Below, in pieces: positions 10,484-22,844 of a DNA stretch of 64,000 nucleotides. Source of the DNA: Isoetes taiwanensis (lineage: Eukaryota; Streptophyta; Lycopodiopsida; Isoetales; Isoetaceae). The number at the start of each line of letters is the position of its first letter. Position 1 is the first letter of the stretch. Location of the stretch: positions 8,355,358 to 8,419,357 of the forward strand of contig JAJEKV010000052.1 of assembly GCA_021234155.1 (NCBI GenBank), written 5' to 3'. A program made the position numbers and the translations under genes. Under the pieces are notes generated by a model that was given only the letters and a program-made list of their open reading frames with translations, did no database searches and had not been told where the DNA came from.

Positions 10484-11639
10484 AAAGAAAGGAATTGGCA
10501 CATTCGGAACCTTTTAGACGTGTTGTATGAAAATACAAATGTTAGAAACAAGAAGAGCAATTGACAATAATGCAATAAAACAAGGAGGAAATGTAAATAT
10601 TTTAGAAAGAAATGTAAAATTTTAGAAAGAAATGTAAATATTGTGGAAAAGGTACTCTTCAATATGTAAAATATACAAATTAAATATTTACTGGCTATTA
10701 GAGTAATAAAATATAACTTGCAGTAGGCAGGCTTGGGGCAAACGGTTGTGCAAGTTAAGGGGCAATGAATGGGAAGAAGTGAAGGGAACATGGGGAAAAA
10801 GGAAAAATAGCAGGAAGAAAAGAAAGACGAAATATGGTATGCAACATATGCATGACACCCAAAATCTTTAAGTGTCTGAACTTACTTCTTTTTCACAACT
10901 ACACGAGTCAATATATATTTAAATGATTGGCCAGCCAAATAAGATAACAGATGATCATAACTAAGAATGAATGGTAGTGGCTGAAAATATAGCTTTCCTC
11001 AACAGCTTAGACATCTAGCATTCAAAGCTCAACATCGAAAAGGAGATAAAACTTTCATCACAAAAATTGTTTGATATATCGATTCCCCTAATAAATCTTC
11101 TTTCTCTGCTCTCATCGATGCCTTACTATTCTTGCGCAACCAATATCTAGGTTTTAGGTTTTAGTAATAGCTCCAATATCGAGCATTATAGACTGCCAGT
11201 ATCTCTGCATATGCTACAACATGGACTAATCGATTTATAAGGTAATTGCCTTCTAAGTATCCAAAGTTAAGGGTATGGTCAATTCCAGCACCTCCATGAT
11301 GAAGTCAAGTATTATTTCTGTCTCTCAAACTTTCAGCTCCCTATAAAATATGCAATCCACCATCAACAATGGCTACCACAATTTCCAAGTACATTCACTT
11401 GAAGAACAGGATCTGAACAGCTGAGGAAAAGTGCCAGTTTGTGTCATTGTGCTAGAGCAAGAACATGTCATTAGAAGATCTCCAGGCCTCCAGGTTGTGT
11501 GAACTGAAATGTTAGGAAGTTAGGCTCCCGCTATCTCAGTGTTGCTCGTCCAAGTACCTTGGAAGACACGAATTAAATTCAAAAAAGATGTTCCTTTTAA
11601 CTGGTTGTTGCAAACATACATGCTATAGTCATCAACGCC
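10484..11639. other. AT-rich intergenic stretch, nothing recognised
   Basis: No coding signal, RNA gene or obvious repeat was seen. Confidence 0.5.
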
Positions 11640-14581
11640 TTTGGAAGGGAGTTGGTTCAACTCTGTCAGGTCTATGACATGGTAGTGTGCAATGGTATGA
11701 TCAGATGGCCGCAATCATGGGGTTTTACTTGCAAGAGCGATAGACATGATGGTGGAGCTAGCGTGGTAGACTATCTCCTTGCTCCAGTGGTAGGACTTGA
11801 CATGATCAGCGAGCTCTCAATTGGCACACGAATACGAGATGAGGAGGCTTTGTCGGACCACTATCCACTTTATGTCACTTTGGATTGGGAGCACTCAGTA
11901 GCCACAATCACAGAGTAGAAACCATCAGGGGTTGAGATACACCCCCGACTACCGAAAGCAAGCAGAATATGAGTCTGTGTTGGAACGTGAACTGCATGGG
12001 ATTGATGCCCTTTGCACGTTACATGATAGGTGGGAGTGGCTTGTAAATGCCTTACTCACAGCAGCTAGTGCATGCTTTGCAGCGAGGGATCGCTCGCGAA
12101 TGGACAATGTGCAGTTCCCTCAGAATCCCTGGTTTGACGCTGAGTGCAAGGCTCTAAAGACCCAACTGCGCCTCGTCTCAGATCCACAGCTGCGGCAACA
12201 GGCCATTCAGGACTATAGAGCATTTTTGAAATCCAAAAAGCATGCGTACATTGCAGACCATCAGCAGCGCATGTTTGATTTGTTGATGACCGAGCCGAAA
12301 GCCTTCTGGCATAGGGTGTTGTACAAGAGGCATCAACCACCCGGCAATATTACTATAGACCAGTGGATGCATCGCTTGGAGGAGTTGTATGATCCCCGGG
12401 GAGCAGCACCGGAGTTCCGTGATCGTAGGAGAAATGCTGCACCTCACGGAGGAAGACATCCAACGGGGGCCTTAGACACCGGGCTAATGGCAAGCGAAGG
12501 ACTTGCGGGGACTTCAAGTCGAAGTTATTGAAATGGGGTGGGCCAGCTTTGCTAGGGCCTCGACAACGATCATTAACCAGGCCATAAGGGAGGGGCCCTG
12601 GGAGTGGATGGTTAGCAAGGTCACCCCAATTCATAAGACAGGTAATAAGGATGATTCGGCGAACTACCGCATGATCATGGTGAGCCCATTACTCGCAAAG
12701 CTTTTAGCAGGTGTGGTGGAGAAGAAGTTAACTCAGTGGGCTGAGGAAGCTGGAGGCGTCTGATTGGCAGCGGGGGTTTAAGCCCGCCCTCCCTGTCGAC
12801 CATATATTCACTCTCGTAATCCTTATGGAAGCTACTACTTAATGCTTGGCGTGACTGCATCTTTTTGTTTCGTAGATTTCAAGATGGCATATGATACGGT
12901 CCCTCGGGACCTGTTGTGGCAGCATTTGTAGGCGTTGCATTTGTAGGACTTACAAAATGTCATCTATAGACTCTATGATGGGATATACGCTGCATTGCCT
13001 GCATCAGATCAGCGAGTTGCTAGCACCATAGGGGTTAAACAGGGATGTCCGTTATCTCCAACACTCTTTGGTCTCTACAATTGACAAGTTGGAGACCTGG
13101 ATGCAAGAACATGGGGGCGGTGGCCCGCAGCTACCAGAGGCATACAGTATAAGGCAATTGCTCTTTGCAGACGATGTAGACTTGCTATCCCATACAGCCA
13201 GGAGTATGCAGCGGCATTTGGACGCTCTTAGTGGGTTCTGTGACACAACAGGAATGACGGTGAACATGCAGAAAACTAAGCCCCTTGCAGTCCTCTCCTC
13301 GCAGCATGATATCCCAGATCTCTATTACAGAGGACAGAAGGTGGATGTTGTAAGGACCTTCAAGTATCTGGGAATCGACTTTTGCGCTAGCATGTTATGG
13401 GATGACTGTGTGGAAAGACGGTCGGGTCAGCGGGATGGAAAGCCCCTGTATGCTATGCGAGAATAGCCGCTTTCTGAGAATAGACCTATGTGATTGGGCA
13501 CGTAGAGCACACCTGCTCGAGCACACTCGTTGAACCAAATTATTGTATGGGGTAGAGGTCTGGGGTCCAGCAATTAGCAAGAACACCTGGGATAAGCTAG
13601 AGAGGGTGCAAAAGGCCTTCTTAACATAGAGCCTAGGTATCAAGGACACGGTGCCTTATCAGATTTTGCTATATGAGACTGGGTTACGTCCCCCCGCAAC
13701 ATTCTATCTTATGCAGACATCTTGCATATTTCCACAAGGTCACCAGCATGGATGTACAACGTCTTCCCCCGAGGGCTTTGTTATTGGCACAAGAGCCACA
13801 ACGACTGAAGAGGGTATGGCAGGAGCACTGTCAGGGGTGGTTCGCAACGTGTACTATAGACTACCAGCAGATTGTGGCTATGCCTGATGCCCAGGGACAG
13901 GCTGCACACCTGAATGAGCACTTTGCCACCACTCTGTGGGATGCAGCTACTCGTGCAAAGCCTAAAACAGAGCACTACCACACGCAAGTTAATTCAACAC
14001 TGGAACATGGCCCACACCAGTACTTGAAAGCGCATGTATCTCTGAAGAAACGGAGAGCTATTGCCTCCGTGAGACGGGATCCCATCATCTCAGAATTGAA
14101 ATAGGTCGTTGGACTACAGATGGAGGGCAGAGAATCCCCCGGCATGAGAGAATATGCGGTGTTGTTGCCATGCGCGACGGTAGAGGATGAGCACCATGCT
14201 CTGCAAGAGTGTCCAGCATATAAGCATATCCGAGCAACACATGCTGATCTTAGATGCTCTGCGGCACCGCTACATCAATTGCTGGCATCGCCAATGGTTG
14301 CACGTCTCGCATCCTACATTTTGCAAGTCTCTACCGTTAGAGAATCCTTACAGGACAAGGGATCTGAGAGCCTACTACCAGGGTTTTTCCTCCCATGTGG
14401 GAGTTTTTTCATCCCAGTAGTAGGGACACATTGTATAGTAGCATTTGTCTTTTTGATGTGGTTTTATCTGCTTTGTGTACTGCATGTACCGTCTCATAGG
14501 TCAAGTTTGGCCTCCGCGGACGTTAAAATATACTTCCTTCCTTCCTTCCTTCCTTCCTTCCTTCCTTCCTTCCTTCCTTCC
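11640..14581 (+). mobile_element. Non-LTR retrotransposon (LINE), endonuclease C-terminus through reverse transcriptase to 3' end
   Basis: Plus-strand frames give, in order: the C-terminal part of an apurinic-endonuclease-like domain (VVCNGMIRWPQ, SVVDYLL, then the catalytic SDHYPLYV) at 11652-11918; a linker at 11932-12480; and reverse-transcriptase blocks (VTPIHKTGNKDDSANYR at 12615-12670; FKMAYDTVPRDLLW near 12880; QGCPLSPTLFGL near 13040; the active-site box LLFADDVDLLSHT near 13160; then FKYLGIDF near 13360). A downstream domain follows at 13651-14104, then a short Cys/His tail with EDEHHALQECPAY. Frameshifts and stops separate the pieces, so it is dead. It ends in a TTCC tandem repeat, not poly(A). 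Confidence 0.85.
14532..14581 (+). repeat. (TTCC)n microsatellite at LINE 3' end
   Basis: About twelve TTCC units follow directly on CGGACGTTAAAATATAC, the terminal motif that other LINE copies in this window also share. It is best read as the 3' tail of the LINE. Confidence 0.85.
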
Positions 14582-14794
14582 TCTTGGCTCGAGGATCTCA
14601 CATGGAGCAAGGGTAGTGGCAACTCTGGGAAGATGGTGTCAAAGACCTCTTCTCCCATGCAAGATGTCTTGAAGCATTGTATTATTTTATTTTCTTGAAT
14701 AAAGTCGTGCACTTATTTTCCACATCTTTTCCATTTTTCCATTTTCTACCTTTTCTATTTTCCACATTTCCCTTCTCAAATTTTCGTTATAAAA

Positions 14795-15310
14795 TTTTCG
14801 TCCATTGAAATCTCCTAACAAGAGCACATGCCCTTGCTAGCGATATTGCTCTATGTCATCATACAGATCTCTATAAGGCATTTGTACATCCGTGTCTGCC
14901 TCCTGGACCTGGTAGAACTTAGAGGCTGCATGGGGTATATAACAGCATGCAATAAACAATGGACGATGCTGAGGCTCCAGTACTCTCACCCATAGGTAGC
15001 GGTTAAGTCTGTCATCCTTGTGGAGCGAGACCGTGGCTGCTATAGCATCTTTGAAGTAGCATGCCACCCCCTCCATATCCTCGCTTGCCATGGCGCGCAT
15101 TAGCGAGCGAGAAGCACTGGTATCCCGGGATGTCCGGCAGCTGATGCCCACGATATTCCCATGTCTCTTGCAAGAAGATGATGTCCATACCTGTAGCGAT
15201 CCCAACAAAGCCGCTGCCCTTCTTCCAGGGGAATCCCCTACAGTTCCATAATACAAGTCGGAGACACTATCCCTATGCTGCCTGTGGCGGTTGTCCTGCA
15301 TCAGCTCCCG
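14795..15310 (-). pseudogene. LINE endonuclease N-terminal fragment (inverted relative to the LINE at 11640)
   Basis: On the minus strand the sequence reads VLWNCRGFPWKKG, then IIFLQETWEYRGHQLP, then GYGG, and after a one-base frame change GVACYFKDAIAATVSLHKDD, PLFIACCYIPHAASKFY and finally LLLGDFNGR. These are the N-terminal motifs of the apurinic-endonuclease-like domain of a LINE (WNCRG, QETW, GDFN). The plus-strand LINE at 11640 begins just after this part of the same domain, so the two fragments are nearly complementary in coverage but point in opposite directions. Homology stops near 14795. Confidence 0.75.
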
Positions 15311-17070
15311 AGGAGGTTGCAGGTGCCGTTCCAGGTTGCTGCTCCAATCACTTCAAAAGGGCCTTCCCATAAACCCTCAAATTTGGCAGCTACATCCTCC
15401 CTTGCTTTGTTCCACTTAAGCACCAATTTTCCAGTTTTGAGAGTACCTTGAAGCTTGTGGGCAGCCTTGAAAGCTGCTATATCTTTAGCTTCTATGTCTA
15501 GCTTTCTTGATAAGAATTGCATTTTTGGCCTCAAAGCTATGCTCTTCTAGCTGCAATAATCTCACACATCTTTCTTTTAGTGCATCCTTCGTTTCCAAAT
15601 TAATTTGACATGCCAATCTAAGAGAGGGTAATTCAAGCTCAATGGGAACAATAGACTCAATACCATATACAAAGGCTAAAGGGTGTGTGCTTGGTAGATG
15701 CCTTGATGATGCTCCTATATGCCCATAAGGCATCATGCAACTTGATATGCCAATCTCTTTTTGAGACACTGATGGTTTTCTTAAGAATTGACTTGAGAAC
15801 TTTGTTGGTGGACTCAGCTTGGCAATTACCTTGAGGATAGAAGGCTGAGCTCTTGGTGTATTTGACTTTGAGGTTAGATAGCAATGTGCCTATGGCTTTG
15901 TTCATAAATTGGGATCCTCTATCAGATATAAGCTTGAATGGGATTCCATTTTCATGGAGAAACCTTGCAGTAGTAAAAGCATTAGCTTCCCTAAGTGGGG
16001 CTGCCTCAGCCCATTTTGTGAAATAATCAGTAGTTACAAGAATGAATTAATGTTGAGCTGATGAAGGAGGATCTATAGGACCTATAAAATCAAGTCCCCA
16101 CACTTGAAATGGGCCTAGAGAAGTAATAACAGTGAGAGAAGCTGGCTGCAACACTCTTTTGCCAAAGATTTGACATTTATGACAACACTTTATTACACCA
16201 TAGCAATCTTCAAAGAGAGTAGGCCAGAAATACCCTGATCTCAAAATCTTCTTGGATGTTGTATCAGTATCTTTAGGCACCTCATTATACTCCAAGTACC
16301 TCCTAATACCATATTGCCAATCCATTTCCTTCTCATGCAAAGCAATAAGGTTAGTAGACAAAGTACAATCATTTTCATCCAATCCCTCTTGATCTTCATA
16401 TTCAAATAAAGCATTGGAAAGATAGGAACTTGGACTATTAACAAGATTGGCTACTCTCACACTAATATCCTAGGTTTGAACTTTGCAAGTCCACCTACAT
16501 AGTTTAGCTTTTGGCTGATTTTTTGCAAAGAGAAGAGACATGAGGTTCTACTTCATGAACACTTGTATGTGGCTACTCTGCAAGAGATTTATCATGAACA
16601 TAAGGGCTGCTGCACTCTTCTCCAGCCTTGAGTACCTAAGCTCAGTTTCAGACCACATTTTGCTTGCAAAGGAGACAATTCTATCATCTTGCAGCAATGC
16701 CAAACCTATGGCCTTTTTGGTAACACTAATGTAGGCTTGGAAAGGTTTTTAAGGTCTAGAGGTTTTAGCAAAGTAGATTGGCATATGGCATCTATGATTC
16801 TCTCAAAGGCCTCTTGACAAGTTTCATTCCAATCTACTAGCATGTGCTTGCTTTCATTCTTTGTAAACTTCCCTACCTTTGTGAGGCTGGAAATAGGGTT
16901 GATAGTATGCGAAAAGTGAGAAACATACATTCTTAGGAAGCTGGTCATACCTAGGAAGCTTTTGACTTGCTTGAGAGTTCTTGGAGGAGCAAGCTTTTTC
17001 AAGGCCTCTACCTTGTTTGCAGCTACTTGAATGCCTTTGGTGGAGACCTCATGACACAACCAAAAAGGAG
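15300..17070 (-). pseudogene. Ty3/Gypsy pol relic: RT end, RNase H, integrase
   Basis: Reading the minus strand from 17070: the end of reverse transcriptase (GIQVAANKVEALKKLAPP, KSFLGMTSFLRMYVSHF), RNase H (IVSFASKMWSETELRYSRLE, FAKNQPKAKLCRWT), the integrase zinc finger (H...CHKC), the integrase core start (GLDFIGPID), the catalytic Glu region (YPQGNCQAESTNKVLKS) and the integrase C-terminal part (WEGPFEVIGA). Stops and frame changes break it into at least four frames. The order is that of Ty3/Gypsy (RT, RNase H, integrase). No gag, protease or LTR is attached. It abuts the LINE endonuclease fragment at about 15300. Confidence 0.85.
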
Positions 17071-17730
17071 ATAAAGGGAAAGTAGTAAAGATTTTTTATA
17101 GGTACAAGGGCAGAAAGACGCAGTAATGCACTGTATGTCACGATCTTTCTTGGCTAATGAGGGGGGAAATGGAAAAACATAAACTGTGTTTATATGTACA
17201 AGGGCAAAAAGACACAGCCAGTTTTACTCTAGATGACTCTCGATGGAGATATTACAAGCAAGCCCCAAGCCCATAAGAACAAATCTTAAATTTTGGAGCT
17301 AGCTTGGGTGAAACAAGTATAACTATGTCCCATATAACTTTTTCTTTACAATTGCATTTTGCATAAATTTTATAATGTCAGATTTGTGGAAGCTGTGCAT
17401 TCATGATTAATATTGTTAATACGTGCATTTGTATCAGCAAGTTGCAATGCTAGTGATGATGATTCAACTCTTGAAAAGGAGAAGGTAAGCTGAGAGAGAG
17501 AGAGACATGCCAATAAGTTGTTAAGCATGAAACCAATATTGCCTGTGAGATATGTCGCTCCTCCAAATATAGCAAACTGTGGCTATCAATCTCAACATTG
17601 CTAGACAATAAAGTCTAATGGACTCTCTCAAATTCTAGACAACGGTATTGTTGTTTTAAGCTCTAAATGGATGAAACATTAGAAAATGATTTTAGATTCC
17701 GGAATTCCTTATAAATACATGTCATTAGCA
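17071..17730. other. No gene seen; short repeated segment
   Basis: A short motif (TACAAGGGCAGAAAGACGCAG) at 17102 recurs at 17199 in slightly changed form. Nothing coding was recognised. Confidence 0.4.
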
Positions 17731-18010
17731 TTATCTATTCAAGCACTCAAAAGCTAACCTTCCAATCGCTAGATTCTTCCACTTGAAGCAAGCACTCAAC
17801 ATTGTCTTTCGTATTGTTATATTGGGTTGGAACGACTTGCTTTTCATAATTGCCACTGCATCAGCAAGGCAATTTGCCTGATCATGAAAATCAATGATAA
17901 AAACATAATGATCAATAGTAGGAGATACTAAATAGCGCAAATACCTACGTTGAAAATAATACTTTCTCTTCTCAATGATACCAGCATAACAGCATACATA
18001 AATAGCAGAG
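17731..18010 (-). pseudogene. PPR protein C-terminal fragment (E-domain region), relic
   Basis: The minus-strand frame reads YYFQRRYLRYLVSPTIDHY, then FIIDFHDQANCLADAVAIM, then PNITIRKTMLSACFKWKNL and GRLAFECLNR. This matches the typical end of PLS-class pentatricopeptide proteins (the usual forms being PTIDHYxCMVDLLGRAGxLxEA and WxxLLxACRxHxNxExG). It has lost both sides and several conserved residues, so it is a relic of a host organellar RNA-editing or processing factor gene, or a processed copy of one. Confidence 0.7.
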
Positions 18011-18976
18011 AGAAAAATACCCATTAAATGGAACATCTGTTCTCACCATCCGTCATGCTCCCACAGTTACGATAGAAGCCAACCTGAGATTTTGCAATGC
18101 CTGATTACTTTGGAGTCCAAATTGACAACTTTAAAATAGGATTTTTCTTCCAAGTCCTAAGATTGCTAAACTATTGCATGCCCTTAGGACAACAACATAA
18201 AAACAAGCATCTATATAAGTCCTCATATGTATCTACCAATATATTTGCTGCAACTATCTCCAATTCATATCTATTTTTGACAAGTTGAGAGTAGACGGCC
18301 ATAGCCTTCCCGAGGTAGTTTATTCACATGCATACCCTGAACTCACATGCTCTCTTCCTTTTCTATATGAAGGGCACATGCTTTCAGTACAACAACGTTT
18401 GTTTCAGCATCAGAAAGAAAACACCTTCATTTTGCATTTGGGCGAATATCAATTTTTATCATCCTTGACAACTGTGGTATATTTGAGAGAGTCAATTTGG
18501 GTTTCTTAATGGCTGGACATATGCATGGAGATGTGGATATATTATATAGTCACGTATTGAAACAACAGATTGTGACAAATCTACCGAGGTTAATGGAACT
18601 TTTTGCTCAATGCACTTCTCCACCTCCTATATGATTGCTCACACAAGAAATGCCTGATTGGAAGGGCTTTGTAGAGGATTATGTATTGGATCTTGAGGGC
18701 CATTCTAGATCTTACAATTCACATTCTATGTCAAGGAAGGTATTCCAAAATTTCAATGGAAGATGAGAGCTTCAGATGATTGTTGAAGACCTCTTGAAGG
18801 ATCGAAAATTTTGAAAAGGAATGAGAATGACCGAAGTTATCGAAGATACCCAATGGCCAATCAAAAGCACTGAAGCCATACTCTGAAGTGGAGCATTGGA
18901 GAGGACAAGGGATGATATCAATGACTACATCAAGCATTGGAATATGATGGCATAAATAGTGCACTAATAGATTATT
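18011..18976. other. No gene seen
   Basis: AT-rich sequence between the PPR relic and the LINE tail, with no supported reading frame. Confidence 0.4.
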
Positions 18977-19616
18977 GGAAGGAAGGAAGGAAGGAAGGTT
19001 CTTTTATCGTCCGTGGAGGCCAATCGGTCTTGGGACCCAAATTACACGAGTGCAGCAAGCCCGTTGCTACCCGGATTAAAAAACCCCCTTACGAAGGAAA
19101 AACCGTCGCAGCAACAAGCCTGCTGGCAGCTGTACAAATATACATATACACATAAATTCCCGGCACCTCAGGTAGGCGCGCGGGGACAGAGGTGAGTCTG
19201 GATATCCAAAACCTCTTGGAGGTAGGAGCCAAGGGATCGAACTGACGGCGTACTGAGTAGCTCGTGCAGTGGTAGACCAGGTCGCACCAAGAGGGCGTAG
19301 CGAGCCCGAATCTGACTATAGGTTGGACAGCTCTGGAAGGCATGGCTTTCATCCTCAACAACTCCCAGTGGGCAACACCGACGAAGCCTGTCCTGGCGCG
19401 ACTCTCCAATCCACCGACCCGTCTCAAGCCGAAGATGGTGGGCCCCTGTTCGAATGGACGCGATGATCCTGTGCTTCTTCATGGGCAACTGAGAACGCAG
19501 GTAGAGCTGTGGGCCTCGAACCAGGGTGGGGTTTATGTGCTATTTGTAGTGTGCCATCTTTACCTGTTCCAGCGCATTGTGGTCCCAGAGCTTCCCCAGG
19601 GGCATCAGTTGCTAGG
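18977..19616 (-). mobile_element. LINE 3' fragment, same family as 52262-58476
   Basis: Minus-strand frames at 19168-19488 and 19089-19427 contain the LINE C-terminal domain (HRIIASIRTGAHHLRLETGR, then VEDESHAFQSCPTYSQIRA). The sequence aligns with 52400-53070, including the non-coding end (GGGACCCAA, CGATTGGCC in the plus-strand view). It ends on the minus strand in a short CTTCC repeat (plus-strand GGAAGG units at 18977-18997). It is 5' truncated near 19616. Confidence 0.75.
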
Positions 19617-19659
19617 GGAAATGGATACGTCTTGTGATGAACTCAAAGGTGGTTGGCTA

Positions 19660-19930
19660 CCTAAAGTTAGATGGAAGAGCTGGTAGAAGCAGATGTTATT
19701 GATGATGATATTAGTAGCATACGTAAGTCAATGGCACCTCCCCCTATTGATAAACATTATGTTCGCCCAAAAAAAAGATGGACCTAAATATCTTGGCATG
19801 GAGAGTTATAATCCAAAGACAGATTTAACTTGTCATCAAAGCGTCCTTGTAAAACTAGAGGATATGGAGACCTTTCCTATATGGATGGAATACATCATAT
19901 CAGAAAGTGAAGGTATAGAATGTTGACCCG
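19660..19930 (+). pseudogene. Relic of an unrecognised element-like protein (same domain as 41220-41712)
   Basis: The plus strand reads MEELVEADVIDDDISSIRKS, PPIDKHYVRPKKRW and, after a frame change in an A run, KYLGMESYNPKTDL, then VLVKLEDMETFPIWMEYIIS. The same pattern of residues (HYV, KY, YxPKxDL, then a V-rich strand, an acidic turn and PIW) occurs on the minus strand at 41220-41712. I do not recognise the family. Two dispersed decayed copies suggest a transposable-element protein. Confidence 0.45.
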
Positions 19931-22844
19931 GCATTTTATAGCTATTGCTACTTGAATTGAGGTATGATTCACGAAAAGGTAGAGAATAATGGTGTATGAG
20001 GACGCAGATCCATGAAGTACGGATTATAAAATTACGCATACATTGCATTTTGTAAGAAGATTGATGTTCCTAGGCATGCAGTATAGATGCAAGGGTATGC
20101 CCGAGTAAGATGACCACGTAGCCACGTGGATATGCTTATCATGCTAGCAGAAGGTGCAACCATTTGAAAGCTATAAGGTATGTTGGAGCTTTGGTGAAGC
20201 TATACTATGAAGGAAAGTTGACCTCCAACTAAAGATACATTAGGGAGGCAAGTAATGTACCCACACGACAAGTGGGAGACAAGAGGAGCTTGAAGTTGTT
20301 GTACACAACGTTTCAAATATAGAGAATTTGAAGGGACACTTTGATTAGCCCAAAGTCTGGCATATGAACAAAATAGGTGCCCAATGAACATGTCACCAGG
20401 GAGAATGTGATCTGGACTTGATATCGTGTGTGTATCGCACGGAGTATCTCCGCATTGGTATATGCGTACTAGGACCATTTTATGTTAAAACATAACAAGA
20501 AAGAGATAGGATGTATAATAGAACTTTTAATTCACAGTCCAGATGAATACGGAAATAATGAAGATAGGAGTTTCTATAGTAGAAGTTAAACATGTCTACT
20601 AGGAACCTAGGGTGGCATCTGCCTCTATGGAATTTGTGACTAGAGCTTGAGGATAAAGGCAACTAAGATTAGAGAGTCTAAAAAGCGTGGTGTCAAAACC
20701 CCAATATGTATATGGTACAAGATAAATGAGTTGAGGAAATACATTTGCGGCAAGTGTGAACATAGCTAGGTGGCTATGTCAAAGAATCACTATGACTCTA
20801 GACTTAGGGTTGTCTTTCACATGTTACTATATCACATAGTTACACGATAGGGATTGTGGATGTTGGAAGGATTTAGTAGTATCAAATACTACACTAGTGA
20901 GGATATCAAGGATGTCGATTGTGACATCCAGATGTATGTCATATTAGAAGATAGCAGAATATTCGTACAAGGCGAGTGAAATATTGCTTAACAAGGTTTA
21001 AAGAATAAGCATAATGATATGCTTATATACGAAGATATTGGGTTAAGTATGATCCACCAGAGATAAGCATTCAAGTTATCCCAATGGTTGGAGTTGACCA
21101 TCTTAGGTACATGGTACTAAAGGATATGAAAAGAGTTTAAATCAGAGAAGATAGCCAGAGTAAGTCTAGCATATACAGTGAGGTTACATTCAAGAACATC
21201 CCGAGAATGGTTGGAACGGTGTTGGAATAACAGATAATGAGAGGTTAACTACTCAAAGGTTCTAGATACCAATGAATTAATTCAACGTTATAAGTTGAGA
21301 GTATCTATTGGGTTTGGGTATAACAGGATGTATGAAATATCCCGTCGAATGATGGGAAAGAGAAAGATGACTACTTTGCCGATCATCTCCTTAGGCTGAC
21401 CGACAAAAGGGCAATATATAAGAATTGGAAGTTTCAATGAAAGTCCAAATGAGGTGCATAGATTAGAAGGGGTGAGATTATATGGACTAATAGTCCATAT
21501 ATCTTAAGAGTTACCCTACTCAGGGGGAGCAATTGTAGATACTGATCATGAAGTAGAAGCTGGAGGATCCCTTGCCTTGAGGTATAGACCTCTTATAGAT
21601 TATGGCTTTAAGACTAGGTTCGAACATAGGGGTTTTTCTATTAAGAGATCAAGAGGTTTTAATGCCTCCGTTTCATTATGAGGGAGCCAAAGACGGCAAC
21701 ATTTGAACCCGATCAAAAGCTGAAGTTGACATGATAACTTAAGAAAAAAAGTTGATTGTGACAAAGCATGGTTGATCTTAGAAACACGAAGGATATTTAG
21801 CTGAATGAGCCTTTAAATAAACTCTGCAACTGGGGTAGCAACCTTTGGAATTATGGCATAATCCCGTGTGGGGACCATAAGGCATTCAAGGAATAGTTGA
21901 AATACCTAGGGACCCTATTAAAATGTAGGCAGCATATACCGTTCCAACATAGAGTTAGCTACTGTCCATTTGGCAAGTCTATGGGTCAGCCACAACATAA
22001 AGGTATATAGGCAATGGGTTTTGTTTCAAGGAACTACCAAGGTTACACTTTAGCCAAGTTAGAGCGGAGCTCTAGCATTGTGGGATGAAGATATATGATT
22101 ATTATGTGCATACTATGTACACATACGATAAACATCTTGGAGAGGTAATCTAAGTGGTGACACGGGGAGAGAAAGATGAGTGTACCCCAAAGTTACCGAT
22201 GAGGGGTCTAGAGATATGTTCAGAATGTGCAAACGACCGTCAATCTATTGCATTCTAAGGTATGATGTTGTAGTTGTCACTTGAAATAAATGTCAATGGC
22301 CCATAGAATAAAGCTCGAGGTAATGGGGTTGAATAGTACAATAGTAGAATTCCAGGATGGGTAGGGAATAGCAGTTACCTGCTAGAAGCTCGAACGTTTC
22401 TTGCATAGACACCTAAGATTAGATCTCTGATCCATATCCGGGTTAGGCAGAGGTGACCCCCATGGGTTAGATGGAAGTGTAAGTTAGAACATATAGGGCT
22501 CGAACATTGATACAAGTCTTGGTTATATCAAACGTAGGTAATTTAGGAAGGATCACAAGATGCAAGGCAAGCACCCTGATGACTCTACGTAATTTACGAT
22601 TCTTATGAAGGCTCACTCGTTACTTACACCATAACTATGGCTTAGGATGAGGATGCCAAGTCATTTGGGATACCACAATAATGGCATAACGTCATGACAG
22701 AGAAATGTAATGACTAACATTTCTAGGGTGTATAACAACGTTGAATCATAACCCTCAATGATATGAGGGTTAACGCGGGGAGGTTGGAAGCAACCTTGGA
22801 CATAAATTGTTATATCATATGGTATATAATAACAGTTTAGAAGC
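19931..22844. other. 2.9-kb stretch without a recognised gene
   Basis: All frames are full of stops and no known motif was found. It lies between the relic at 19660 and the chromovirus LTR and may be decayed retrotransposon interior, but nothing supports a specific family. Confidence 0.4.

Noticed and set aside
14837..15301. A free-standing gene from the long minus frame at 14837-15301
   Set aside because: Its start is out of frame with the endonuclease motifs WNCRG and QETW, which appear in a neighbouring frame; it is a shifted LINE fragment.
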